DNA of 64,000 nucleotides from Progne subis subis (Eukaryota > Chordata > Aves > Passeriformes > Hirundinidae): contig JAKJHU010000373.1 in NCBI GenBank assembly GCA_022316685.1, forward strand, positions 131,536 through 195,535. Reading direction: 5' to 3'. Every line of letters starts with the position of its first letter. The first letter of the stretch is position 1. Below are positions 11,114 to 23,324 of the stretch, piece after piece. Below the pieces are notes generated by a model. That model did no database searches, was not told where the DNA came from, and worked only from the letters and a program-made list of their open reading frames with translations. Made by a program: the position numbers and the translations under genes.

Positions 11114-14100
11114 GGGTGTCAGAGGCTCTATAAAATAGGGGACCCAATAGAACAACAAGATGAGCCTCTAGTAAACTTTGATGTGGGTCCCCAAAGTGAA
11201 GAATATGAATTCTTAGTAGACACAGGAGCTGATAGATCGAGTTTAAGGAAATTACCAACAGGGGTAACAATCGGGACAAAAACTTGTGAAGTGTTAGGGG
11301 CTGAAGGGAGGCCCTTTCGAGCATTAATAGTTGAAGGAGTAGAGATTAAAGGGAACTCAAAGCACTGTGTAGCTGATTTTCTTTATTTACCACATACAGA
11401 AACCAATTTACTAGGCAGAGACTTACAAGTGCAGCTCGGGGTAGGAGTTATCCCAAAAGATGGAAAAATGGTTGTGCATATCATGAAACTGACCCAAGAG
11501 GATATACAAGAGATAAATCCAGAAGTGTGGGCTACAGAGGGAAAATATGGGTGTTTAGATATCCCTCCCATTAAGATAGAAATGCAAAAAGATACCCCTG
11601 CCATCAGAGTTAAGCAATACCCAATGTCACCAGAAGGAAAGAAAGGGCTAGCTTCAGTAATTGAGCATCTTTTAAAAGAAAATATCTTAGAACCGTGTAT
11701 GTCCCCTCATAACACCCCTATATTAGCCATAAAGAAAGATGAGGGAAAGTTTAGATTAGTCCAGGATTTGAGAGAAATAAATAAAAGAACTATTGCTCGA
11801 CACCCAGTAGTACCTAACCCCTATACCTTGCTGAGTAAAATTCCAAGAGAGCATACCTGGTTCACAGTGATAGACTTAAAGGATGCCTTTTGGGCATGTC
11901 CCCTAGCAGAAGAGTGTAGGGATTGGTTCGCCTTTGAATGGGAACATCCAGACAGGGGAAGAAAACAACAGCTAAGGTGGACCCGGTTACCGCAGGGGTA
12001 TAGGGAATCGCCAAATATCTTTGGACAGGCCCTAGAGACATTATTAGAACAGTTTAGTCCCAAAGAAGGAGTTCAAATTTTGCAATACGTGGATGATTTA
12101 TTAATATCAGGGGAGACAGAGAAAGAAGTTAAAGATGTAAGTATACAACTTCTAAACTTTCTTGGAGAAAAGGGGTTAAAAGTATCTCAGAGTAAACTAC
12201 AGTTTGTGGAAACTGAAGTCATTTATTTAGGCCACATAATCGGAAAGGGGAGTAAAAGGTTAAGCCCTGCAAGAATTTCAGGAATAGTGTCTATATCACC
12301 TCCTAAAACTAAGAGAGACATAAGGAAACTTCTAGGCTTGTTTGGATACTGCAAGCACTGCATAGATAAGTACACTCAAGGGGTTAAATTTCTTTATGAT
12401 AAATTAATAGACCAGGAACCAATGAATTGGACAGAGAGTGACGAGAGGCAGCTGCAAGATCTAAAAGAGAAATTATCCTCAGCACCAGTTTTAAGCTTAC
12501 CAGATCTTAAAAAGGAGTTTGATTTATTTGTAAACACTGAAGAAGGGATAGCATACAGAGTTTTAACCCAAGAATGGGGAGGATACCGAAAACCTGTAGC
12601 ATTTTTATCAAAACTGTTAGATCCAGTTGCTAAGGGATGGCCGGCTTGTCTCCAAGCAGTTGCAGCTGCAGCTATTTTAATAGAAGAAGCTCAAAAGTTA
12701 ACATTACAGGGAAAGATGAAGATACATACTCCACATGATTTGAAAACAATCTTAAGTCAAAGAGCTCAAAAGTGGCTCACAGATTCTAGAATCCTAAAAT
12801 ATGAAATTATACTGATAAATTCAGATAACCTAGAACTAACAACATCCAAAAGCTTAAATCCAGCTCAATTTCTCTCTGGTGAGCCCACTGAAGAGATAGA
12901 ACACCATTGCCTAGAACTCATTGATATGCAGACAAAAGTAAGGGAAGATTTAGAGGATACACCCCTTCCATATGGGAGAGTGTTGTTCACAGATGGGTCA
13001 TCCCGAGTGGTGGAAGGGAAAAGAATATCAGGATACTCTGTGATTGAGGGAGAGAAAATGAAAGTTTTAGAAAAGGGAAAGTTACCAAGTAATTGGTCAG
13101 CACAGTGCTGTGAAATATATGCTCTAAAGAGAGGGCTAGACTTACTTGAAGATGACCGAGGGACCATTTACACAGACTCTAGATATGCCTTTGGTATCGT
13201 GCACACATTTGGGAAAATTTGGGAAGGACGGGGATATTTAAATTCAAAAGGGAAAAACTTAATACACACAGAATTAATAAAGTCAGTGTTAAAATCTTTA
13301 CAAAAACCAGTAGAAATTGCAGTAGTTCACATAAAAGGACATCAAAAGGGAGATATGCCCGAGATAAGGGGAAACCAGTTAGCTGATAAAACAGCCAGAG
13401 AAGCAGCTTTAGAACCAGGAGAACCAGTAAAAATCCTCAAATTAGAGAAAATACCAAGAAAAGAAGAAGAAAGGATAGAGCAAGTGTTTAGTAAAAAGGA
13501 GCAGAAAGCAATAAAAGAATTAGGATTACACCAGGGGGAAAACGGAGCGTGGTTAACAGCTGACGGACAGAAATTCTTAAATAAAGCCCTAGCCAGAAGA
13601 ATACTTACAGAAATACATAATTTAACCCACTGGGGAACCCAGGGGTTATGTGACCATTTCCTAAGGGAAAACCTATGTATTGGAGTACACGAATTAGCAA
13701 AAGCAGTTACTCAGGGATGCATAATATGTCAGAAAATAAATCAAAAAGTTATGAGAAAAACTGAGCCTGGAGGGAGGGAGTTAGCCTTAAGGCCCTTCCA
13801 GAACGTGCAAATTGATTTTACTGAGATGCCCCGTGTTCACGGGTACAAACACTTGTTAGTGATCATAGATCACCTTACCCATTGGGTAGAGGCATTTCCT
13901 ACAAAAAGGGAAACAGCAGAAGTAGTAACAAAAATAATATTAGAAGATATCCTCCCTCCCTATGGGCTGATAAATAATATTGATTCAGACAGAGGGCCAC
14001 ATTTCACAGCACAAATTCTACAACAGGTAACACAAGCCTTAGGGATAAAATGGAGGTTACACACCCGATGGCATCCCCAAAGCTCAGGCAGAGTAGAAAG

Positions 14101-14665
14101 GATGAACAAAACCATTAAAAATGTACTGACTAAACTAATAGCAGAAACTCAACTAAATTGGCTTAAATGCTTACCCCTAGCATTACTACGAATCAGAACA
14201 CAGCCACGAGCAGATCTAGGAGTGTCACCATATGAAAAGCTATTTGGGCTTCCCTTTTTGTTATCTCCTTATAGTTCTAAAGACTACCTGGAAGGAGAGG
14301 AAATCACTAGAAAATATCTAAAAACTATTGGACAAACCTTAGAAAATCTCAGAAAGAAAGGCTATCTTCCTCAAACTTCCCCTTTGGATGCAAATGTGCA
14401 TAATGTCAATCCTGGAGACTGGGTGTTGATCAAAACGTGGACTAATACCCCGCTGACCCCGAAGTTTGAAGGTCCCTACCAAGTACTGTTAACAACTCAC
14501 ACAGCAGTGCGCACTAAGGAAAAAGGATGGACCCACATCACCAGAGTTAAAGGGCCAGTACCCCCTCCTGGAGAGAACCCGAGTTCAGCACCCTCACCGG
14601 ATGAAACCGAGTGGACAGTAACACCACACCCGAAAGACTTGAAATTAACCTTTAAAGAGAAATGA
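11114..14665 (+). CDS. pol: Gammaretrovirus-like pol: protease, reverse transcriptase, RNase H, integrase
   Basis: Open for about 1,183 codons, normal length for the family, and entered by readthrough from gag rather than its own start; the first ATG in the frame is 11183. Protease has VDTGAD (11216-11233). Reverse transcriptase has LPQGYRESPNIF and YVDD (12086-12097). RNase H has FTDGSS (near 12986), the Glu of CCEIYAL, YTDSRYAF and a final ADKTA. Integrase has the zinc site (HNLTH, CIIC), Asp (IDFTEM), Asp (DSDRGPHF), Glu (GRVERMNK) and a C-terminal FEGPYQV fold. All catalytic residues are present and no stop or frameshift is visible, unlike every other pol here. Whether an active enzyme could form is untested, and Gag-Pol would meet the upstream TAA. 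Confidence 0.93.
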   Translation, partial: GCQRLYKIGDPIEQQDEPLVNFDVGPQSEEYEFLVDTGADRSSLRKLPTGVTIGTKTCEVLGAEGRPFRALIVEGVEIKGNSKHCVADFLYLPHTETNLLGRDLQVQLGVGVIPKDGKMVVHIMKLTQEDIQEINPEVWATEGKYGCLDIPPIKIEMQKDTPAIRVKQYPMSPEGKKGLASVIEHLLKENILEPCMSPHNTPILAIKKDEGKFRLVQDLREINKRTIARHPVVPNPYTLLSKIPREHTWFTVIDLKDAFWACPLAEECRDWFAFEWEHPDRGRKQQLRWTRLPQGYRESPNIFGQALETLLEQFSPKEGVQILQYVDDLLISGETEKEVKDVSIQLLNFLGEKGLKVSQSKLQFVETEVIYLGHIIGKGSKRLSPARISGIVSISPPKTKRDIRKLLGLFGYCKHCIDKYTQGVKFLYDKLIDQEPMNWTESDERQLQDLKEKLSSAPVLSLPDLKKEFDLFVNTEEGIAYRVLTQEWGGYRKPVAFLSKLLDPVAKGWPACLQAVAAAAILIEEAQKLTLQGKMKIHTPHDLKTILSQRAQKWLTDSRILKYEIILINSDNLELTTSKSLNPAQFLSGEPTEEIEHHCLELIDMQTKVREDLEDTPLPYGRVLFTDGSSRVVEGKRISGYSVIEGEKMKVLEKGKLPSNWSAQCCEIYALKRGLDLLEDDRGTIYTDSRYAFGIVHTFGKIWEGRGYLNSKGKNLIHTELIKSVLKSLQKPVEIAVVHIKGHQKGDMPEIRGNQLADKTAREAALEPGEPVKILKLEKIPRKEEERIEQVFSKKEQKAIKELGLHQGENGAWLTADGQKFLNKALARRILTEIHNLTHWGTQGLCDHFLRENLCIGVHELAKAVTQGCIICQKINQKVMRKTEPGGRELALRPFQNVQIDFTEMPRVHGYKHLLVIIDHLTHWVEAFPTKRETAEVVTKIILEDILPPYGLINNIDSDRGPHFTAQILQQVTQALGIKWRLHTRWHPQSSGRVERMNKTIKNVLTKLIAETQLNWLKCLPLALLRIRTQPRADLGVSPYEKLFGLPFLLSPYSSKDYLEGEEITRKYLKTIGQTLENLRKKGYLPQTSPLDANVHNVNPGDWVLIKTWTNTPLTPKFEGPYQVLLTTHTAVRTKEKGWTHITRVKGPVPPPGENPSSAPSPDETEWTVTPHPKDLKLTFKEK

Positions 14666-15322
14666 GATAACAGAGACTGTGAAAACCTTTTGTTTCAGTT
14701 GCCTCTCCCATAATCAACGAACTCAAAAAAAAGGGGGGGGGGGGGGCACAATAAGGGTTAAATTCTGTAAACCTAAGTCAGTTTTTGTAATTAGCAATTT
14801 TAGGTATGTTTAAGTAATAGATATATTAAAAAAGGGTATAAGTTTTTTTTTTTTTTGTATTAATCTTACATATAGTTTAAGTCTTTTTTAATAAGTACGA
14901 ATTTAAGTAAGTTTAAGGGGGGTTTTTTTATGATAATTTTTAAATTGTAAGTTTTATGAATAGCAACTTAAATAAGTTTAAGTAATAGAAAAAAAAAGTA
15001 TAAGGGTTTTTTTTATTAAGTTTAAATATTGTTTAGGTTTTTTAAATAGTGATTTAAATAAGTTTAAGATTTTTTATATGTTAATTTTAAAAGTTATTAA
15101 GTTCTATAAGTAGCAGTTTGAACAAATTTAAGCAATAGAAAAATTAAAAGAGTATAAAAGTTTTTTTTTTTGAAGAAAAAAAAAGGGGTGGATCTCCTAC
15201 AGAACATTCTCTAAAGGCAACTAAATTAATAGGGAAGGGAAGTGGAAGCATGTAAGTGGGTTCTGTAGGAGACCTCTCCACTCCAAGAGGCAAGGCCGGG
15301 TGGAGCAAGAGATCCAGGACGG
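14666..15322 (+). repeat. AT-rich pol-env spacer with degenerate tandem repeats
   Basis: A G run (14731-14745) is followed by about 430 bp of extremely AT-rich DNA. A motif resembling GTTTAAGTAATAGA, then an A/T tract, then AGTATAAG and a T run recurs near 14808, 14978 and 15127. Spacing is about 170 and 150 bp, so three degenerate units are present. The last 130 bp (15190-15322) return to ordinary composition and may contain the env splice acceptor. Related retroviruses usually have env overlapping pol, so this spacer is an addition. Confidence 0.8.
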
Positions 15323-16906
15323 ATGGCCCATACCAGACTCTTGGGAGGGATCGTACTGGTGATGTTCATAAAGCACACCTACGAAACAAAAGCCTGTGCT
15401 AACTGCTACCATCCAGTGTACGATGGAGAGGATCTCAGATCCTTATTCAGGGTCCATACTAACGTGAACCCAAACTGCTTTGACCACTCCCAGTTGAATA
15501 CTTGCCAAGAGGATGGAAAAGTTTATTAGACCACAAAAAACACAGCTAGTTATGCACAGCGCCTGTTTGGGGAATGTCCTATAGGAGACACTTGGTTATG
15601 CTTTGAAGCAGATCACAAAGGATTGAGGGATATAATAAAAGAAAAAGTGTTGACAACAAAATTTGAAAAAAGTCTAGACATCCCATCAGGAAAAAACCTG
15701 TTCATTGACTTAGAAAGGATCAGTCGGGAATTAAATTTAACTGAGTGCTGGATATGTGGAGGTACACAAATGTCTGAAATATGGCCCTGGGAAGGAATTA
15801 GCTTAAGCCCTCTAGAAATTCTAAAATGGAAACAGACTGAACAGAATACACAAAATTTAAGAACAAGGGGAAGAGAGAAGTGGGATCTCAAATCTAAAAT
15901 CATTGGGGAAGAATGTATCATGAGGACAGGAACCAGGTACCAAACCCGTGTAGGAAAATTAATGTGTAAAAGGTATATAATAGTGATAAACTTAAGTGCT
16001 AAATGGGTTCCCAAAGGGCCTAACAAGTATTGGTCAACTGAGAACACGGGAAAATGTATCTATAATGAGAGGTATGAATTATATGAATGTATTGACAAAG
16101 CTATAAATCCTTTTTGGGGGATAAAAGAACTGTCTCGGTTTTGGCAACAACCTTTTGAAACTAGGGAAGATTACTGGGAAGCTCCAAATCACCTGTGCTG
16201 GATCTGTGGGGATACTGCCTATACAAAATTGCCTGGGGATTGGTCGGGAAGCTGTACAATAGGGATCATAAAGCCAGCTTTCTTCCTATTACCCAAGAGA
16301 TTAGGAGCACACCTAGGAGTCCCAGTATATGACAATCTGGGAAAAGTCGAACGAAAAAAAAGAGAGACTCTAACAATTGGTGGAGACCAAAAATGGAAAG
16401 GAAAAATATGGACCCCAGAAGAGATCATTAAAACCTATGGACCAGCTACATGGGCGCAGGACGGGTCCTGGGGGTATCGCACTCCAATTTACATGTTAAA
16501 TAGGATCATTAGGCTCCAGGCTGTCCTAGAAATGGTATCTAACCGAACAGCTCTCACATTAGACCACATCACTGACCAACTAACACAAACAAGAGCTGTA
16601 ATATATCAAATACATCTCGCTGTAGACTACCTTTTAGCAGATGAAGGAGGAATCTGTGGTAAGTTTAATTCGTCTGAATGTTGTTTAGAAATTGATGATA
16701 AAAGCGCAGTAATTAAAAACATCTCAAAAGAAATCCGAAAGCTAGCCTATGTGGGAAATCAAGAGTGGACTCCTCTAATGGATACCAACTGGTGGAATAG
16801 TTTTTGGTCATTTAGGGGGGATTGGTGGAAGAAAGCTGGGTTTATGATAATTTGCTCAATCACCGGGTTAATGTTTTTACCTTGTCTAATCCCCTGTCTA
16901 AGTTGA
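15323..16906 (+). pseudogene. env: Retroviral env, one in-frame stop
   Basis: The frame starts at ATG 15323 with a hydrophobic signal-peptide-like N-terminus (LLGGIVLVMF). TAG at 15527-15529 interrupts the surface subunit after about 68 residues; the same frame then stays open to 16906. The surface part has two CWIC motifs, the type that links surface and transmembrane subunits. A furin-type RKKR lies at 16352-16363. The transmembrane part has helical heptad-like sequence, a cysteine cluster with seven residues between the first Cys and a CC pair (16655-16684), a Trp-rich stretch and a terminal hydrophobic anchor. Env would mediate entry, but the stop removes almost all of it in this copy. 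Gamma or alpha-like affinity is inferred from the cysteine pattern. Confidence 0.85.
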
Positions 16907-17122
16907 ACGATTACCTCCACAGTCCAAGCCAGTATCCAAATCCCTAAAGCAACCAGTCAAACACAGACCAAAATGATGGTAATAAAGAGTCAAGACCCCG
17001 AACATGAGAATGCCAAAGAAATATATGAAAAGTTCCAAAAATGTAGAAAAATCTATTTTCAAGAAGAGGAGGTAACAAATTGATGCGAGCTAAAGCTCGA
17101 TCAAAGAAATAGAGGGGGGAGT
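16907..17122 (+). other. Post-env region and polypurine tract
   Basis: About 200 bp without a gene. It ends in the purine tract AGAGGGGGGAG immediately before the 3' LTR, the expected primer for plus-strand DNA synthesis. Confidence 0.85.
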
Positions 17123-17733
17123 TGTTATAAATAAATTCTATTCAAATAATCTATGTTTTAGTTACTTAATTGTTAAGTAATTCCATTAAGATTGTTAATG
17201 CTAGCTTCTGTATAAAGAATTTGCCATATTCCTGTTTTAATACTGATTTATTATCTTATTTGCTTGTTTGTTAATTAAGAATTCACCTTATTACCTGTAT
17301 CTCTGCTCCCATTCACCAGATAGTGTCTGAATATGCAAATAAAAAGAACGCTAGAATTCTGGGAACAACTCAAGAACAAGAGACTCTGAAGAGCAGGGAA
17401 CCAAAGTAAAATCCAGGACTGTAGTTGCATTTTAGACTAGTGCAAGAAGTACGGGGGTCCGCCGAAGCAGCTTCATTTAGTTGCCGTGACCTGAGAAGGA
17501 GTCCCCCATCGCTGGACGACCCCTGATCAGCGACGCGAAACGGACTCCCCGGCAAGGGAAAAAGCCCGTGAGGGGGTGGGAGTCCCCAGCTTTGCTGTGA
17601 AGTGAAGCTGTGTGTACCTCCTCCTCCACGTTGCCAAGGGAGCAAGCAAGCTCTCCCCCAAGGCCAAGCTTGATAATAAAGAAACATACAAAACCAGCAA
17701 GTCTCTAACTCTCTCTGATTTTTTTCCAGAACA
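17123..17733 (+). repeat. 3' LTR of the gammaretrovirus-like provirus
   Basis: Runs from TGTTATAAAT to CCAGAACA, 611 bp, with AATAAA at 17675-17680. By eye it differs from the 5' LTR at about 30 sites (mostly transitions, a few short indels), roughly 5 percent. It abuts the inverted arm at 17734 with no obvious target duplication. Confidence 0.92.
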
Positions 17734-18862
17734 CAGATGCCTCAGCTTTGGTTGCACAGCAGCTGGAAATGCAAGTGCAGGAGCTCTGTCCATGCCCAGC
17801 AACAGCAGGTGACAGCAAGGACAGGGTTCTGGCAGCGTGACACTTGCAGAGAGAGCCTTCAGCAAACACTGGAGGCTGGAACTCTGTGCGGAAAATGGCC
17901 CTAGAGTCTCTGCAGGGAGGTAAAAGGAACAAAGTTTCAGTTCATGACCGGCTAGGGAGCACCAAAATGTCTCCTTTTCAGGGCAAGGTTCCATTGCCGG
18001 GTGTTCTCTGAGCCCCAGAGCAGAGCCCAGGGGGCCAAGGAACTGAGAGCAGGGACTGTGCAGGAGCTGGGCACAGTGAGAGAGCCTGGGCTGAAGGTCA
18101 GCCCCGGGGCGGGCAGGGACTGGGAGGGGGCAGAGCCCGGGGTGTCCCGCAGAGCCTCCCTGCTCCAAAGCCCCGCCTGCGCCAGCGGGGCAGCTGCTGG
18201 GAGCCGTGTGCCAGGGCCGGGCCGCAGGTGGGTGTTCCAAGTGCCTCCAGGGGAGCAGCTTTTGTCCCGATCCGGGGGCATTCCCACAGGGTTGGGGTCC
18301 CTGGGAAGGCGCACGAGGACAGGGTGGAAGTGGTTGGTTTCTGGTTTTGTGGGGTTTTTTTTGGTTTTTTTGGGGTTTTTTTTGGTTTGTTGTTGTTGTT
18401 GTTTTTGGTTTTTTTGGGGTTTGTTTGTTTGTTTATTTGTTGTTGTTGTTTTTTGGTGTTTTTTTTGTTTTTTGTGGTGGTGGGGGGTGATGCCTGGTTG
18501 GGATTTTAGTGTTTCTTGGGGAGGATGGGGGGAATGCTTTATCTGTGCCATACCCCCATGTGTTTGAAGCCCCGCGGGTGCAGGGAGCGCTGGCTCAGCC
18601 CCGGCACGGGCGGGGCGGCCCCGGGCGGGGCTTGGGGGGCCGGGCCGGGCCGGGCAAAGGCTGAGGGAGAGCAGGGGAAGCGTTGGCACAGAGGCCCCGG
18701 GCTCCCCGTGCCCCCCTGGCCATGCAGCCGGGCTCGGGGGCCGCCTCGCTCAGAGCCAGCCCCGGCTGCGGGGGTCCCCGGGGGCCCTGGGGAGGGGGCG
18801 GCGGGGGCTGACGGAGCTCTGTGCCCGGGGCTGGGCGCGGCTGCCCAGGGAGCGCAGGATGC
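17734..18862 (-). repeat. Inverted duplication, arm B
   Basis: Reverse complement of 3828-5060. It begins exactly at the 3' LTR edge. Compared with arm A it lacks about 217 bp of the CpG-rich core and has gained a G/T-rich tract at 18345-18482 where arm A has a short A-rich string. No gene is recognised. Confidence 0.8.
18345..18482. repeat. G/T-rich simple repeat
   Basis: GTTTTTT and GTT motifs over about 140 bp. Long frames crossing it read as Phe/Val/Cys runs and are not genes. Confidence 0.9.
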
Positions 18863-19474
18863 AGGGTCCCCCCGTGCTGGGGCTGCCTCTGCCCGCCTCA
18901 GGGGCTGCATTGTCAGCCCAGAGACACCTGGGGATCGCCCGGTACCAGCAGGGCTGGGAGGGAAACCTGGGAATGGGGGGAGCAGAAACGGGCAGTGGAA
19001 GAGCTGAGAGTGTTCCAGAAGCCTGGAGATGTGGGGGGCATAGGCAAAGGGGACCCATGGATACCCCAGGACACAGAAAGAGGGACCCTGAAAAGTGCTG
19101 ACACCTGGGTTGCCTGTGATGCCAAACTGGTGATTCCAGAGAAGAGGAAACTCCTGGATTCCCTGGAGGCACAGCAGCCCACAGAGGGTGAATACAGATA
19201 CAAAATTGATTTGCAGCAACCCAGATGCGGGGGCCTCTAGGACCCCAAAGTGGAGGCACCGGAGAGAGAAGACTCATGGTTGGTGTTTTTGCTAAATCTT
19301 GGTAATTTGTGTATTTTGGTGGATTGAATCTTGGTGTTTTGGTGATTTCTATGGGCACCAGATGCCCAGTGACTTCTAGAGATGGACTTGGGCAGGAGGG
19401 ACCCCCTAACCCAATGTGCCCATACATTCTATTTTTCCCCAAACCAGGATTCCACATTCCAAAACCTTGGCCAG
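18863..19474. other. Region upstream of zinc-finger gene A
   Basis: About 600 bp with no recognised exon. The last 100 bp resemble the sequence before gene B (51288-51380), so the zinc-finger duplication extends upstream to about 19380. A promoter or first exon may lie here but cannot be placed. Confidence 0.4.
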
Positions 19475-20715
<1,241 letters not shown>

Positions 20716-21359
20716 GGGAAGACCTGGAACTGCCCCAACTCTGGGAAGAGCTTCATGTGAGTCTCCAACCTCAACCCCCATCAGAGGACCCACATTGGGC
20801 AGAGCCCTGGTGACCCATATTTCCCATGATCCATGCTGAGAAGTCACCTGTCCCTTTCTCTGCCCCTGGCAATGATGTGAGGTGGGACTGAAGAACAGGA
20901 GGGTCTGGCCATGGTCCTGTCATTGTATTTGATCCCATCTCAGGTCATTGCCGGGGCAGGAAAGGGAATCTCTCCCTTTTCCCAAGAACAAAGATGTCCT
21001 TTCCCAGCAGGAGGAAATACGTGGCTGGGAAGAGCCAGTCAGTGTTGTTGTAGTTGTCCCTGTATATCGTTTCTCTTGTCCCTTCTGTTCCTAGTTGTTC
21101 CTTATCTTGTTGCTATTACCAGTAAATTGTCCTTATCCCACCCTTGAATCTTTGCCTTTTGTGCTTTCCATGGGAGGCTGGAGAGCAGCGAGCAGTGGCA
21201 CGGTTTTTGCAGGAGCACAAAACTGGGGAATCCCATTCCTAATCCCCGGCCCGTGGAAACCGAGCATCCCAGCTGGTGCCAGCCCTGGTTGCCCTGGCAG
21301 CAGCCTTGGGAGCGGGTCCCTGGCTGGGGGCTGTGGGAACCTCTTCACTCTGGTGCCCA
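20716..21359. other. 3' flank of zinc-finger gene A
   Basis: Includes a decayed extra finger-like stretch (20716-20790) and a 3'-UTR-like segment. The region matches 52543-53164 behind gene B. No other gene seen. Confidence 0.6.
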
Positions 21360-21645
21360 GGGACAGCACTGGAGGGAAGGGCTGGAGCTGAGTCGGGGCA
21401 GCTTTAGGTTGGATGTCAGGAAAAGGTTTTTCCCCCAGAGGCTGCTGGGGCACTGAACAGGCTCCCAGGGAAGGGTCACAGCTCCAGGGCTCTGGGAGCT
21501 GCAGCAGCGTTTGGACACCGCTGCCAGGCCCAGGCTGGGATTGTTGGGGTGTCCTGTGCAGGGCCAGGAGCTGGACTCGAGGATCCTGATGGGTCCCTCC
21601 CAACTCAGCCAATTCTGTGCTGCTGGGATCCCATGGCCCTGGGAA
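21360..21645 (+). mobile_element. CR1 LINE 3' end fragment
   Basis: Matches the typical avian CR1 3' region: a TTGGATGTCAGGAAAAGG string, the CACTGAACAGGCTCCCAGGG string, then GATCCTGATGGGTCCCTCCC near the end. Sense orientation. The same fragment lies behind gene B at 53165-53445, so it was present before the duplication. Confidence 0.75.
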
Positions 21646-21754
21646 TGGGACTGCAAATGGTTGCCATGGCAACGGGCTCTGGCTCCAGGCCTGAGCTGGT
21701 GTTCATGGAACCACCCCTGGCATGGGATCTGCATGGAGCTGCCAAGGGACTGAC

Positions 21755-21987
21755 CCTAGCAACAGGGGCTGGTGATGGTTGTCATGGAAACTGACCATAG
21801 CAACAGGGGCTGTGATGGTTGCCATGGAAACTGACCATAGCAACAGGGGCTGGTGATGTTTGTCATTGAAACTGACCATAGCAACAGGGGCTGGTGATGG
21901 TTGCCATGGAAACTGACCATGGCAACACGGGCTTGTGATGGTTGTCATGGAAATGGACCATAGCAACAGGGGCTGGTGATGGTTGCC
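21755..21987 (+). repeat. 41-bp minisatellite, about 6 units
   Basis: Units carry CTGACCATAGCAACAGGGGC followed by TGGTGATGGTTGTCATGGAAA, with small variations. The duplicate array at 53561-54122 has about 14 units. Non-coding. Confidence 0.92.
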
Positions 21988-22653
21988 TGCTAAGGAACCG
22001 AGCTGTCACAGGCCCTCAGAGGGGTTCCATGGGGACTTTCCAAGAGTCTTCAGGCTGTTCCAGAGCTGGAATGTCACAGGCAGAGACTGGGGCTCCATGG
22101 AGACCTCCCAGGGGTTTCTGGGGGTGCTCAAGAGCCCTGTGGTCAGAGGCAGTCACAACCATTCCATGGTGACATCCCAGGGCACCTTGGGCTGCAAAGG
22201 CACCGATCTGTCACAGGTACTCACGGGGGCTCCACGGTGACATCCCAGGAGTCCCCAGGCTGCCAAAGAGCCAGGATGTCCCAGACACTCACAGGGGTTC
22301 CTGTCATGGGCAGAGTGGGAGCTTCAGGCAAAAGCTTTATTTCTTCATTGGAGAAACTCCTGCTGAGTCATGCGGTGGAGAAATGACACACAACAGCCAC
22401 CATGGATCCCCAAACACCTCCAGGATGCCTAGACTTTTAAAATTCCATCTAAGAGAGGAGACTGGGAGTGGCTGGATCCAATCCCATCCCCAGACTTTGC
22501 CAGACGTTTATGTGCAAAAGATTGGACAGGTGAGATTGAACTGTATGCTATTTGTCCCACAGGATTAATGATGGAATACCAGATACATTTCTATAAATAC
22601 AACTATGATTGATTCTGATCAGGATTAGACTGAAAAATTTACTCACACCACAG

Positions 22654-22703
<50 letters not shown>

Positions 22704-23324
22704 TTATTTACACCACTGTATAGGAGCTATAACAAGTATAGATTGTAGGACTCTAGGAAGGAATTTTGAAGGAAACAGGGCCTTTGTTGGAGTTGTTTGA
22801 GCCCATTGCAGGCAGAGCCTCCTGCTCCAGCAGGATCTGCCCTTCCTGTGCCAGGACCAGGGCAGATCCCGCTGCAGGAAAAGCCCCAGGCCAGCCCCAA
22901 GACAGTGAAGGCCTCGGGCACAAGTGCAGAGTGCCGTGCTGGGAGCTGTGCCAGGGAGAGCCTGAGGCACCAAAGGCACCTTGGCAGCAGCAGCTGCTTC
23001 CAGGCCATGGCCAGAAGCCTCCCTTGGCAAGGCGGCCTGGTGGCCACCACTGCAGAGCTGCTGCTCCAGGGCTCATTTCTGGATGGGCTCTGCCCCAGCC
23101 CACAGAGTGTGACCTGAGCCCTGACTCTGTCCCAGCCGCTGTGCCTGAGCCCTGCAAAGCCTAAAGGTCACCTGTGCCAGCCTGGCTCTGTCAGCCCCTG
23201 GGGCAGGGCAGGGAAAGGCCAGAGAAGGGGCTGGCTTTGGCTGCTGGATGTGGGCTCCAGCAGAGACAGTGAGGAGTCCAGGGAGTGGATGGAGTCCAGT
23301 GAGCAGCCCCTTCTCCCCATGCAA
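21988..23324. other. Duplicated flank, no gene
   Basis: Homologous to 54123-55424. It contains a 44-base A run at 22657-22700 that is absent at the matching place in the other copy. Frames that cross it differ between copies and show no domain. Confidence 0.6.
22657..22700. repeat. Poly-A run
   Basis: Forty-four consecutive A bases. The duplicate (54790-54810) has only a short, mixed A-rich stretch, so this run expanded after duplication. Confidence 0.95.

Larger units (their letters stand above)
7137..17733 (+). mobile_element. Gammaretrovirus-like provirus, nearly complete
   Basis: A 10.6-kb element with two LTRs, a primer-binding site, a long leader, gag, pol and env in one orientation and a polypurine tract. 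Gag and pol share one reading frame separated by a UAG, the arrangement used by gammaretroviruses for stop-codon readthrough. Pol is open throughout; gag and env each have one premature stop. The LTRs differ at roughly 30 positions by eye, and the two flanks do not show a matching 4-base duplication. The element is unusual in having a 650-bp non-coding gap between pol and env. Confidence 0.92.

Noticed and set aside
21755..21987. CRISPR-like array
   Set aside because: The units are contiguous without unique spacers; this is a minisatellite in a vertebrate genome.
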